Positions 7,845 to 16,988 of a stretch of DNA of 37,323 nucleotides are shown here, one piece after another. Below the pieces are notes generated by a model. It was not told the origin of the DNA. It saw only the letters and a list, made by a program, of their open reading frames with translations, and ran no database searches. The DNA comes from Clostridiales bacterium (GTDB lineage: Bacteria > Bacillota > Clostridia > Christensenellales > Pumilibacteraceae). Both the position numbers and the translations under genes were made by a program. The stretch spans positions 1 to 37,323 of the forward strand of contig SVHR01000003.1 in the NCBI GenBank assembly GCA_015055705.1. The letters are read 5' to 3'. Within the stretch, counting starts at the first letter, position 1. Each line of letters opens with the position of its first letter.

Positions 7845-9290
7845 ATGATTGATTTTACACAGATAGAGAAGTACAAGGAGAACAATCGCATCGAGGCAAA
7901 AAAGGCAATCGGTGGGTTGCCGCACAGCATTTGGGAAACGTATTCGGCGTTTGCCAACACACTTGGCGGCGTAATTTTGCTTGGCGTAAAGGAGCATGCG
8001 GACAAGACCTTGCATGCCGTTGATCTCCCCGACCCCGAAATGCTTGTTGCCGAATTTTGGGACATTATCAGCAACACGAACAAGGTAAGCGTCAACATTC
8101 TTTGCGAGAACGACGTGACCATCGAGCAAATCGACGGCAAGCGCATAGTTGCCATACGCATTCCTCACGCTCAGCGCAGTGACAAGCCGGTGCACGTTGA
8201 CGGCAACCCCTTTGCGGGAAGCTACCGCCGCAACGGCGAGGGCGACTACAGGTGTACCCAAGCGGAGGTCAGGGCGATGATGCGTGACGCGGCAATCAGG
8301 ACTCAGGACATGGACGTGCTTGACGGTATAGGGACGGACGTTTTTGACTATAAAGCCGTGAAGCGTTATCGAGCTTGCCTAAAAACCAATCGCCACGAGC
8401 ATGCGTGGAACGAGCTGACTGACGAGGAATTTTTGCTTAAGATCGGAGCTGTGGGAATAGGCAAGGACGGCGAAATGCACCCCACCGCCGCTGGGCTTTT
8501 GATGTTTGGATATGCGCGCGAGATTGTCAGCATATATCCCGACTTTTACCTTGAATATACCGAGCGGCTTGACGGCGAGAGCGAAAGCACCTATAGTATC
8601 GTGTCCTCGTCGGGTGAGTGGAGTGGAAACATTTTTGATTTTTATTCCCGAGTTTACGAAAGAATAACGCACGGTATTAAAGATAACTATGAAGTCGGCA
8701 AGCGTAATTGTGCCCGTGTGGTTGAAGCACTTAGAGAGGCGCTTGCCAACAGCCTTATAAACGCCGACTATTACGGCAGACTTGGGGTTGTTGTTACAAA
8801 ACAAAAGGACGTTATTACGTTTTCTAACCCGGGTAGGTTCCGTATACAGCTACAAGCCGCAAAAATCGGCGGCGTATCCGACCCAAGAAACAGCTTGCTT
8901 ACTAAGATGTTCAATCTTATTGATGTGGGAGATGGCTCGGGTAGCGGTATCCCAAACATTTTCAGCGTGTGGAAAAAGCAGGGCTGGCACGCCCCCGAGC
9001 TTTGCGAATACTTCGATCCCGACAGAATAACGCTTTCGTTACCGATAAGCAAGGGCGAGAAAAAAGATACGCAAGCAAGCGGCGATAAAAAAGCCGCAAG
9101 AGCTTATGCTCATAAGGGAGCAATAATCAGTTATCTTACCGAGAACGTGATAGCAAACAGCACAGAGATTGCCCAGCTGCTTGGCGTTAAGGAGGATAGA
9201 GCAAAGGAAATTCTTGCCGATATGGTAAAGGACGGATATATCGTTGCAAGCGGTAGTAACGATGACGGCATGTACAAGCTAAAAGCGTAA
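7845..9290 (+). CDS. ATP-binding protein / putative transcriptional regulator with AlbA_2 (Schlafen-like) domain
   Basis: IEKYKENNRIEAKKAIGGLPHSIWETYSAFANTLGGVILLGVKE is the AlbA_2 signature; later REALANSLINADY and SGIPNIFSVW resemble the C-terminal ATP-binding domain of the family. ATG at 7845 chosen. Confidence 0.85.
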   Translation: MIDFTQIEKYKENNRIEAKKAIGGLPHSIWETYSAFANTLGGVILLGVKEHADKTLHAVDLPDPEMLVAEFWDIISNTNKVSVNILCENDVTIEQIDGKRIVAIRIPHAQRSDKPVHVDGNPFAGSYRRNGEGDYRCTQAEVRAMMRDAAIRTQDMDVLDGIGTDVFDYKAVKRYRACLKTNRHEHAWNELTDEEFLLKIGAVGIGKDGEMHPTAAGLLMFGYAREIVSIYPDFYLEYTERLDGESESTYSIVSSSGEWSGNIFDFYSRVYERITHGIKDNYEVGKRNCARVVEALREALANSLINADYYGRLGVVVTKQKDVITFSNPGRFRIQLQAAKIGGVSDPRNSLLTKMFNLIDVGDGSGSGIPNIFSVWKKQGWHAPELCEYFDPDRITLSLPISKGEKKDTQASGDKKAARAYAHKGAIISYLTENVIANSTEIAQLLGVKEDRAKEILADMVKDGYIVASGSNDDGMYKLKA

Positions 9291-9339
9291 ATCACGCAAA
9301 ACAAGAATATTCAGCTTTGATTTTTAAAGAGGTATAGCG

Positions 9340-10284
9340 ATGTCAAAATACCCGATAAAAAAAGAGTTTTTTCCATTTTCGCATTTTAAGCCGCCAATCA
9401 GCGAAAAATTTTTGGCGATGGCTGTGCCGCACATGAAGGCGCCGCGGTCTATTTTTCGTGATGCCGAGGTGGAGGTTAGCTGTCACGAGGTGACAAGCTA
9501 TGATGGCGAAGGGATAGAGTGCCTTGTTATGTCGCCAAAAGGCATATCGGAGAATGCGCCGTGCCTTATATATATTCACGGTGGCGGCTTTGTGCTTCCC
9601 GCGGCAGGGTATCATTACAAAAACGCTATGCGCTATGCAAAAGAGGTGGGGTGTAAGGTGGTATTCGTCAATTACAGACTTGCACCGAGGCATGCTCATC
9701 CCGTGTTCTTCGAGGACGCATACGCCGCATTTTGTTGGGCGTACGGCAATGCACAAGCCCTTGGAATAGATATTTCACGCATAGGGGTTGGCGGCGACAG
9801 TGCGGGCTCGACCCTTGCGGTTGGCGTATGTATGATGGCAAAGGATAGGCATCACCCTGCAAAAATTTTGTTTCAGATGCTACCCTACCCCTATCTCGAT
9901 GCTCGTGGCGAAAGCGAGTCGTGTAAGAAATTCACCGATACGCCTATGTGGAATTCGACCCTTTCCGCTCGCATCGGCAATATGACGAGGGTAGATAAAG
10001 GCCGCCACGACTACGTTTACTACTCTCCTGTAGAGGCGGCGAGCCTTGACGGACTTCCTCCTGCGTATATCGAAACGGCAGAGTTTGACTGCTTGCACGA
10101 CGATGGCATTTTGTACGCACAAAGGCTACGCGAGGCAGGCATTGACGTGGTGATAAATGAAACAAAGGGAACGATGCACGGCTTTGACATCGTGCAGAGG
10201 GCGCCCACCACTAAGGCGGCGGTTGCCGAAAGAATCAGGTTTATGCGTGGCGCCTTTTGCGCCGCGGACACCAAAAAAGGCTAA
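9340..10284 (+). CDS. Alpha/beta hydrolase (HSL/acetyl-esterase-like)
   Basis: YIHGGGFVLPA oxyanion motif, GVGGDSAGS nucleophile elbow, C-terminal GTMHGFD. Confidence 0.9.
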   Translation: MSKYPIKKEFFPFSHFKPPISEKFLAMAVPHMKAPRSIFRDAEVEVSCHEVTSYDGEGIECLVMSPKGISENAPCLIYIHGGGFVLPAAGYHYKNAMRYAKEVGCKVVFVNYRLAPRHAHPVFFEDAYAAFCWAYGNAQALGIDISRIGVGGDSAGSTLAVGVCMMAKDRHHPAKILFQMLPYPYLDARGESESCKKFTDTPMWNSTLSARIGNMTRVDKGRHDYVYYSPVEAASLDGLPPAYIETAEFDCLHDDGILYAQRLREAGIDVVINETKGTMHGFDIVQRAPTTKAAVAERIRFMRGAFCAADTKKG

Positions 10285-10287
10285 AAT

Positions 10288-11649
10288 ATGAATCAAGAGA
10301 TAGCAAAAACGGTAGACAGCAAATATATCAAAATGACCGAAACGCCGATAGGTAGGCTTATTTTGTCGCTTGGAATTCCGACGACGGTCAGTATGCTGAT
10401 CACCAACATATATAATATGGTTGACTCGTATTTTGTCAGCCAGCTGTCGCTTAGTGCGGGTGGAGCAACGAGCGTCGTGTTTGGCATTATGGCAATATTG
10501 CAGGCGTTTGGATTCACGTTCGGGCACGGCGCGGGAAGCAATATCAGCCGAATGCTTGGCAGTAAGCACGTCGAAAAGGCAAGCAAATACGCGTCCACGG
10601 GCTTCTTTTTGGCGATAGCGAGTGGGCTTGCTATTATGGCGGGCGGACTGATTTTCTTAGAGCCGTTAATGCGGCTTCTCGGAAGCACCGATACAATTCT
10701 TCCGTACGCCAAGGATTACGGAATGTGGATTTTAATCGCCGCCCCCGCAATGACGGCAAGCTGTGTGCTTAACAATATTCTGCGCTACGAGGGAATGGCG
10801 GCTCTTGCCATGATTGGGTTGACTACGGGCGGCATATTGAATATGGCGTTCGACCCGCTGTTTATTTTCGCCCTCGATATGGGAATCAGCGGGGCAGGTC
10901 TTGCCACCGCGCTTTCACAGTATATTTCGTTTTGCATACTTTTGTCGATGTTTTTGGCAAAAAAGACGCAGTCGAGATTGTCGCTACGCTTGTTTGCAAG
11001 AGAATTCAAAACGGTGGCAGACATAGTAATCACCGGGCTGCCCAGCTTCGCAAGGCAGGGGCTTAACAGCGTTTCTACCATGGTGCTCAATGCGCAGGCA
11101 AAGGCGTTTGGCGACGCCGCCATCGCCGCGATGGGTTACGTCGGCAGAACGTCCAGCCTTATTTTCAGCGTGGGGCTTGGTATCGGGCAGGGCTTTCAGC
11201 CGGTGGCAGGGTTCAACTACGGCGCAAGGAAGTATTCGAGAGTAAAAAAAGGAACGTGGTTTACGCTTGGCTTTGGCGTTGCGTTCATTGGCTGCATATC
11301 GGCGTGTTGCTTTGCCCTTGCACCGCAAATCATTTCGCTGTTCCGCAGCGAGGCGGAGGTTGTTGAAATCGGTAGCAAGGCACTCCGAATTATGTGCGTG
11401 TTCTTGCTGTTTTTGCCCATCTCCGTGGTGGGAACAATGCTGTTCCAAAGTATAGGAAAAAGCGGTCGGGCGCTAATCGTGTCGTGCCTGCAAAGCGGTG
11501 CGCTGTTTATTCCCCTATGCCTTATTTTACCCATCTTCCTCGGCATTTTCGGCATACAAATCGCACAGCCGCTGGCGTACTTTATGTCCGCGCTCGTGTC
11601 GCTTCCCATGACCCTATCGTTTTTGCGCCACCTGCCCAAGGACGAGTAA
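10288..11649 (+). CDS. MATE-family efflux transporter
   Basis: 453 aa multi-TM; PTTVSMLITNIYNMVDSYFVSQLS and GIGQGFQPVAGFNYGARKY are MATE hallmarks. Confidence 0.93.
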   Translation: MNQEIAKTVDSKYIKMTETPIGRLILSLGIPTTVSMLITNIYNMVDSYFVSQLSLSAGGATSVVFGIMAILQAFGFTFGHGAGSNISRMLGSKHVEKASKYASTGFFLAIASGLAIMAGGLIFLEPLMRLLGSTDTILPYAKDYGMWILIAAPAMTASCVLNNILRYEGMAALAMIGLTTGGILNMAFDPLFIFALDMGISGAGLATALSQYISFCILLSMFLAKKTQSRLSLRLFAREFKTVADIVITGLPSFARQGLNSVSTMVLNAQAKAFGDAAIAAMGYVGRTSSLIFSVGLGIGQGFQPVAGFNYGARKYSRVKKGTWFTLGFGVAFIGCISACCFALAPQIISLFRSEAEVVEIGSKALRIMCVFLLFLPISVVGTMLFQSIGKSGRALIVSCLQSGALFIPLCLILPIFLGIFGIQIAQPLAYFMSALVSLPMTLSFLRHLPKDE

Positions 11650-11698
11650 AGTAAATATCACCCGCACACCTACAAAGAAATAAAAAACATTTACAAAA

Positions 11699-11730
11699 AA
11701 GCGTGTTCTCCGTTTTAGGAGAACACGCTT
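11699..11730. terminator. Bidirectional intrinsic terminator
   Basis: AAGCGTGTTCTCC-gtttta-GGAGAACACGCTT between convergent genes, A-run on the left. Confidence 0.75.
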
Positions 11731-11736
11731 ATTACA

Positions 11737-12036
11737 TTATCTTTTCATAAATTCGATTAAATTCTTCTTTTTATCTGTTGGCAATGATTCAATAAGAGAT
11801 TTTAATTCGTTGTCAATATTATAGTCAGCAATGTCAGGACTAAAAAATCTTTCAATAGAAAAATCACATATTTCTAAAATTTGCAATAGCTTTTCAACAG
11901 TTAAAACAATCCTTCCGCTTTCTAATTGTGCTACATACTGTGGACTCATTCCCATTCTTAAGCTAACTTCTCTTGCCGATAAATTTGCTTTATTTCTCAC
12001 ATAACCTAATCTTGATAAAATCTCTTTTATTTCCAT
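11737..12036 (-). CDS. XRE-family helix-turn-helix transcriptional regulator
   Basis: MEIKEILSRLGYVRNKANLSAREVSLRMGMSPQYVAQLESGRIVLTVEKLLQILEIC; similar overall layout to the XRE protein at 775-1071. Confidence 0.88.
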   Translation of the reverse strand: MEIKEILSRLGYVRNKANLSAREVSLRMGMSPQYVAQLESGRIVLTVEKLLQILEICDFSIERFFSPDIADYNIDNELKSLIESLPTDKKKNLIEFMKR

Positions 12037-12211
12037 AACAACTTCCTAAACAATCTTTATACCATAATTATAGATTAAGATTTGTGACTCGTGGGAAAGT
12101 CACACACATAAATTTTTCTCAAAACCTTTATTTTGAATACCCACAAACATAAATACGTGCTATAATGATTAGTATGAGTATTCAACATGAATACTTTGGA
12201 GGTTTTTTATT

Positions 12212-12770
12212 ATGGAACAACATAAAATATGCTCTTTTTTTGGGCATAGAAAAATTGAACTAACCGAAGAATTAAAACAAAGAACAAAAAAAGTGATTGA
12301 AGATTTAATAACTAAGCACAATGTTCTTATATTCTTATTTGGTAGCCGTAGTGATTTTGATTACTTATGTCATTCAATTGTAACTGAACTAAAAGAAAAA
12401 TATCCAAATATAAAAAGAATATCCTATACTTGCAGAAGTGAAAGTTGCACATTAGAGAGTGAAAGAAAAAAAATGGGAAGAAATATACTCTCATATTTAT
12501 AAGCGAGAAGTTCACTTGTTGGGAGTTGAAGAAGAATTTGAACACAAAACAAAATATACATCCGGCAGAGCAGGTTATGTAGAACGAAATCAGGCAATGA
12601 TAAATGATAGTGATTATTGTGTGTTTTACTATAATCAAAATTACCAACCGGAAATGAGAAAACACTCAAAACGAAGTATCAATTATTACCAACCAAAAAG
12701 CGGAACATCACTTGCATATACTTATGCAAAACAAAAAAGAAAAATAGTGATAAATATGATACAACTATAA
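12212..12770 (+). pseudogene. SLOG/DUF1273-like (YpsA-type) protein interrupted by a frameshift in an A8 run
   Basis: Frame 1 (12212-12502) reads SFFGHRKIELTEELKQR...LFGSRSDFDYLCHSIV...TCRSESCTLESERKK; the second ORF (12459-12770) continues W-EEIYSHIYKREVHLLGVEEEFEHKTKYTSGRAGYVERNQAMINDSDYCVFYYN. The switch falls at A8 (12466-12473). Confidence 0.75.
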
Positions 12771-12854
12771 AATCTTTTCTAATTGGATATACTAAAAAAA
12801 GGAACGGAATAAACAAAATAAAGCAAAATCAATACTCTTGTTTATGGAGCGGAC

Positions 12855-12885
12855 AAAAAAACAGCACTACGTGGGTGCTGTTTTT
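12855..12885 (+). terminator. Intrinsic terminator after the SLOG-type gene
   Basis: AACAGCAC...GTGCTGTTTTT hairpin with U-tract. Confidence 0.6.
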
Positions 12886-12958
12886 GGTTGTAAGTATGTA
12901 TAAGGCGGTTTTATATCGGTGCGAAAAAAGCTGCTACTCATTTGCTTTTTTGCTACAA

Positions 12959-14401
12959 TTAGTTTCTTGTCTGATTTTTTTGACTTTCTACAAAGCCCAA
13001 CAAATACAAAAAGGCGGGGGCAGGTATGCGATAAAGCTTTTTAGCGCCGTAATCACATTCTCCAAAATCGTTTGCGCGTTTGGTAATTACAAGGTTGGGC
13101 GTTTTTTCGTTGGCAAGCTCAACAATAGCATCCGTTTCTAAAATTTTTGCTTGATCACGATATTTGACCTCAATCATAATCGGTTGAAATCTTTCCGATT
13201 GAACAACGATGTCGATTTCCGTGTTTTTCTTTCCTCCACGGTAATAACCAATTGTAGTCGACGAATCGTAATAAAAAGATTTAATATGCTTATATACTGC
13301 TGTTTCGGCAATAATGCCCAATTCTTCGGGATCGTTGGTAATGTCGTCTTTCATTAAAACTGCGTTTCTTACCGCGGCGTCGGCAACGTAGATTTTATCT
13401 TGTGCTTTCAGCATTTGTTTCGTGCCAACGTTAACAAAAGGACTGATATAGATTAGATTCGAGCTTTCTAAATACCCGATATATTTTTCTACCGTATTAC
13501 GGCTTACGCCTTGCAATTCCTTGGACAGAGTTTGAATATTGATGATATTAGAAGAAGTATAACACAAATACAAGAAGATTTTTTCAATATCGTTGATATT
13601 GCGGATACCGTAAATAGTCGGTAAGTCGCGTTTTAATGCTTTATCGACGATGTCTTCTCGAAGAATTCTTTGTGCATATAAATCGTCGGAGCTTAATGCC
13701 AATTCCGGGAAACCACCTACTTGCAAATAGCGGATAAAATGTACTTGCAACATAGAAAGCTTATTAAAAATCTCCGTCTGTTCTTGCAATGTGCGCAAAT
13801 ATATTTGCGTTGGCTTTATGTCTAAGGGTAAGCTGGGCACTTCTATTTTTAATAATTGACAATATTCGTAGAACGATAATGTAGGAACGTGAATAATTGT
13901 CCACCTTCCTAATCCACTTTCAGCCATTTTATCTGACAAAACAAGACTTGCCGAGCCTGTTGCCATAATTTTAAGATTCGGCTGTGTATCGTATAAAATT
14001 TTCAGCCATTTATTCCAATCGGTTGCGTATTGAATTTCATCAAAGAAACAATATATTTTTTCCTCTGCGGAAATATTTGCTCTATAAATTTCCAACACCT
14101 TATCAATAGTACATAATTTCAGCAAAGGATGGTCGAAGGAAATAAAAAGAATATTTTTTGCTAAAACGCCGCGGTCAAGCAATTCGTGAATAGCTTGATA
14201 CATAATCGTTGTTTTCCCCGTTCTTCTCGCGCCACACAAAATTACAGAACGGCGAATTTCATGGTTTAACGTTTTCATTGCTTCATAATAAGCAAAACGC
14301 TTCATGGGTTTATTAAATTCTTTTTGAATTGCCCCAATTTGCCACCAAGGATTGTAAGAAAAAAGTAAGCTTAAAATGTTTTCGGAATTTACAAGAGCCA
14401 T
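12959..14401 (-). CDS. AAA ATPase with DUF4143-type C-terminal domain
   Basis: RSVILCGARRTGKTTIMYQAIHELL (Walker A), YCFFDEIQYATDWNKWLKILYD (Walker B), C-terminal nuclease-like region YYRGGKKNTEIDIVVQ...IMIEVKYRD. Confidence 0.88.
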   Translation of the reverse strand: MALVNSENILSLLFSYNPWWQIGAIQKEFNKPMKRFAYYEAMKTLNHEIRRSVILCGARRTGKTTIMYQAIHELLDRGVLAKNILFISFDHPLLKLCTIDKVLEIYRANISAEEKIYCFFDEIQYATDWNKWLKILYDTQPNLKIMATGSASLVLSDKMAESGLGRWTIIHVPTLSFYEYCQLLKIEVPSLPLDIKPTQIYLRTLQEQTEIFNKLSMLQVHFIRYLQVGGFPELALSSDDLYAQRILREDIVDKALKRDLPTIYGIRNINDIEKIFLYLCYTSSNIINIQTLSKELQGVSRNTVEKYIGYLESSNLIYISPFVNVGTKQMLKAQDKIYVADAAVRNAVLMKDDITNDPEELGIIAETAVYKHIKSFYYDSSTTIGYYRGGKKNTEIDIVVQSERFQPIMIEVKYRDQAKILETDAIVELANEKTPNLVITKRANDFGECDYGAKKLYRIPAPAFLYLLGFVESQKNQTRN

Positions 14402-14711
14402 AATAATCCTCCTATTGTTATCATTTTAGCACAATATTTTCAAAAAATCAAGCTATTTTGAAATGTTTACACGAAAAGATTGTCAGTACGTTGATAATCT
14501 TTTTGGTTAAAGATGTCAAAGTTTGGGTCAAACACAAAAATCTTAATTTTCTGTTATGCAATTTCGGTTATTCCTCAAAGTGCGCTGTACTTGATTATTA
14601 TAATGAATAAATAAAGCACCAAGAACAGTGCGTTTTGTGCAAAATTAAGGCAAGGCAAGCAACGCAAAACGATGGGGGTGGATAAGCCCATAGTATTTTT
14701 TTGAGGGGGGC

Positions 14712-14740
14712 TTGACAAAATCGCGGGAGTGTGCTATACT
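14712..14740 (+). promoter_or_regulatory. sigma-A-type promoter upstream of the SPFH gene
   Basis: TTGACA (14712-14717), 17 nt, TATACT (14735-14740), then AAGGAGG before the ATG at 14767. Confidence 0.8.
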
Positions 14741-14766
14741 AAACGCAGCATAAGGAGGATGCATTT

Positions 14767-15711
14767 ATGATTCCCGGAATTATTATAGGCGTAGTAGTTC
14801 TTTTGATTTTGATATTTGGTATCAAAATTGTTCCGCAAGCAACCGAATTCGTGATTGAAAGATTGGGTAAATACAAAAAAACCTGGAGTGCGGGTATTCA
14901 CTTTTTGATTCCTATTATAGATAGGATTTCTAAAAGGGTTACGCTAAAGGAGCAATATTTAGACTCTCCGCCCCAGCCTGTTATTACCAAGGATAACGTT
15001 ACGATGCAGATTGACACGGTAGTGTTTTTTAAGGTTTTCGATTCAAATCTTTTCACTTACGGCGCAGTTAATCCGATAAGCGCGCTTGAAAATTTGACCG
15101 CAACCACGCTAAGAAACATTGTTGGCGAATTAGAGCTGGACGATACCTTGACCTCTCGCGATACCATCAACGGAAAGATGACTGAGATTTTGGACTCTGC
15201 AACTGACCAATGGGGTATTAAGGTTAACCGCGTAGAATTAAAGAACATCATACCGCCTGCCGAAATTCAAAACGCAATGGAAAAGCAAATGAAGGCAGAG
15301 CGTGACAGACGTGAAACTCTTCTTGAAGCCGAGGGTCATAAGGCTGCGGTAATCACCAGAGCGCAAGGCGATAAGCAGGCTATGGTGTTGCAGGCAGAGG
15401 GTGAACGTGATGCCAGAATTGCTCGCGCCGAGGGTGAAGCCAAGGCAATTTTGTTGGCAAAGCAAGCCGAGGCGGACGGATTAAGAGCGTTAAAAGACGC
15501 CGGAGCTGATTATTCTGTTTTGGAGCTGAAGAAATTCGAGGCCTTGATTGCAATGTCTAACGGTATTGCATCTAAGATTATCGTTCCGACCGATGCGGTA
15601 AATATGACAAAGTCAAACGTTTTATTCTCCGAAACTACGGGACTCGGCGACGTAACGCCGTCTGCTAAAAAGCCGCCCGAAGAACCTAAAAAAGACGTTT
15701 GTTGCGACTAA
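14767..15711 (+). CDS. SPFH/Band 7 (stomatin/QmcA-like) membrane protein
   Basis: N-terminal TM, VPQATEFVIERLGKYKKTWSAGIHFLIPIIDRI, MQKQMKAERDRRETLLEAEGHKAA-like coiled coil. Confidence 0.93.
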   Translation: MIPGIIIGVVVLLILIFGIKIVPQATEFVIERLGKYKKTWSAGIHFLIPIIDRISKRVTLKEQYLDSPPQPVITKDNVTMQIDTVVFFKVFDSNLFTYGAVNPISALENLTATTLRNIVGELELDDTLTSRDTINGKMTEILDSATDQWGIKVNRVELKNIIPPAEIQNAMEKQMKAERDRRETLLEAEGHKAAVITRAQGDKQAMVLQAEGERDARIARAEGEAKAILLAKQAEADGLRALKDAGADYSVLELKKFEALIAMSNGIASKIIVPTDAVNMTKSNVLFSETTGLGDVTPSAKKPPEEPKKDVCCD

Positions 15712-15969
15712 ATAATCACAACCTCGACTTAGCAAAAGCACGGTTGACTGTATCTGCTAAGCGTAGCTTAGTACATAATCAATAAACAAACCACAAAACA
15801 GAGGATGTGGAATCGAACTTTTTCCAGCGAGATACCAACAGCACTTTGTGCCTCGATCTCGTTTCACTCGGATATCGGAAAGCTCAGGATGACACGAGGG
15901 GCTACGCAGCACTTGCTAGCGAACGTAATTAGGCAAAGCTGTCATCATTTGCCGAAGTCAAACATCATT

Positions 15970-16009
15970 CAAAAACGCACCTTTGCCGGAAGACAAAAGT
16001 GCGTTTTTG
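15970..16009. terminator. Hairpin with flanking A/T runs, likely bidirectional terminator
   Basis: AAAAACGCAC...GTGCGTTTTT. Confidence 0.6.
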
Positions 16010-16012
16010 TTT

Positions 16013-16268
16013 GGCAGATGGCGAGGCGGTCGCTTTGCTCCCTTGGTGCTACGCACCGCGAACGGATTGCTAAAGCAATGTTATCACCCTCGTACCTGCA
16101 ATAAAAAAAGCACCGCAAGGGTGCTGTTTTTATTGGCGGAGGCAGATGGCGAGGCGGTCGCTTTGCTCCCTTGGTGCTACGCACCGCGAACGGATTGCTA
16201 AAGCAATGTTCTCACCCTCGTACCTGCAATAAAAAAAGCACCGCAAGGGTGCTGTTTTTATTGGCGGA
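16013..16268. repeat. 128-bp tandem duplication (two units, 16013-16140 and 16141-16268)
   Basis: Units differ by one visible substitution (TTATCACC vs TTCTCACC). Each carries an AGCACC..GGTGCT terminator-like hairpin and ends in TTGGCGGA, the tRNA-Ser 3' end. Confidence 0.95.
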
Positions 16269-16350
16269 GGGTGTGGGATTCGAACCCACGTGAGATTGCT
16301 CTCAAACGGTTTTCAAGACCGCCTCGTTATGACCACTTCGATAACCCTCC
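16262..16350 (-). tRNA. tRNA-Ser (anticodon TGA), CCA encoded
   Basis: Minus strand GGAGGGTTATCGAAGTGGTCATAACGAGGCGGTCTTGAAAACCGTTTGAGAGCAATCTCACGTGGGTTCGAATCCCACACCCTCCGCCA: 7-bp acceptor stem, T-loop GGTTCGAATCC, long variable arm, anticodon TGA. Confidence 0.95.
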
Positions 16351-16490
16351 GTGTAAGACTATTAAGTTTTTAGATTTGCGAATTTTTTAGAAAAAGTTTT
16401 AGAAGGAATATTTTTCTGCACTATCGGAAGGGCAGAAATGTCAGGCGTGTCAAGGCTTTTTGACACTTTGCAGAAACTCGCGACTGCAAA

Positions 16491-16532
16491 TTTTCAAGAC
16501 CGCCTCGTTATGACCGCTTCGATATGCCTCCG
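16491..16532 (-). pseudogene. Truncated tRNA-Ser remnant (5' half only)
   Basis: 42 nt matching the 5' half of the tRNA-Ser at 16310-16351 with 3 mismatches; no matching 3' half follows. Confidence 0.8.
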
Positions 16533-16558
16533 TATAGATTTTAGAAAGTATTAAGTTG

Positions 16559-16724
16559 GGTTAAAAGAAATGCCCATTGAGCCGCTAAGGTAGGTGGCAT
16601 ACACGGAACGTAGTGAAGTATATGCCTCCACGAAGAAAATAGAAAGAAAAAAGAAAGGTTAAAAGAAATGCCTGTTGAGCCGCTAAGGTAAGTGGCATAC
16701 ACGGAGCAATATGGAGTATATGCC
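16559..16724. repeat. Two 68-bp direct repeats, 98-bp period
   Basis: GGTTAAAAGAAATGCC[CA/TG]TTGAGCCGCTAAGGTA[G]GTGGCATACACGG...TATATGCC at 16559-16626 and 16657-16724; each has GGCATACAC/GTATATGCC internal inverted repeat. Confidence 0.85.
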
Positions 16725-16790
16725 GTACCGTTTGATTGTGCAATGAATTATACCAAATTTAGCAAGAGTTGTCAAGTCTTTTTTTGGGTG

Positions 16791-16903
16791 GGACGAAAAA
16801 CAAGCTTTGCTTGTTTCAGCGCAAAAACAGTATATTTAGCAGACTACGCTCGCCGCGCCCAAAAAGAAGCTTCGCTTCCGCCCCAAGCCAATCTTCGATT
16901 GTG
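16791..16903 (+). repeat. Dispersed mini-hairpin repeat, copy C
   Basis: AACAAGCTTTGCTTGTTTCAGCGCAAAAACAGTATATTTAGCAGACTACGCTCGCCGCGCCCAAAAAGAAGCTTCGCTTCCG...CCAATCTTCGATTG. Confidence 0.85.
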
Positions 16904-16933
16904 AAAAAACGGCGGTACGTGCCGCCGTTTTTT
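16904..16933 (-). terminator. Intrinsic terminator downstream of the MscS gene
   Basis: AAAAAACGGCGG-tacgtg-CCGCCGTTTTTT. Confidence 0.75.
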
Positions 16934-16988
16934 GGTTTTATTGACCTTGTTTTGTAAGTCCGATTTTTATGTAGATTGTAAAGGGCTT

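Noticed and set aside
775-12036. Type II toxin-antitoxin modules based on the two XRE genes
   Set aside because: Neither XRE gene has an adjacent ORF with recognisable toxin features; the 65-aa zinc-ribbon protein does not resemble a known toxin.
16013-16268. CRISPR or integron array
   Set aside because: Only two units, almost identical throughout; a simple tandem duplication with terminator hairpins.
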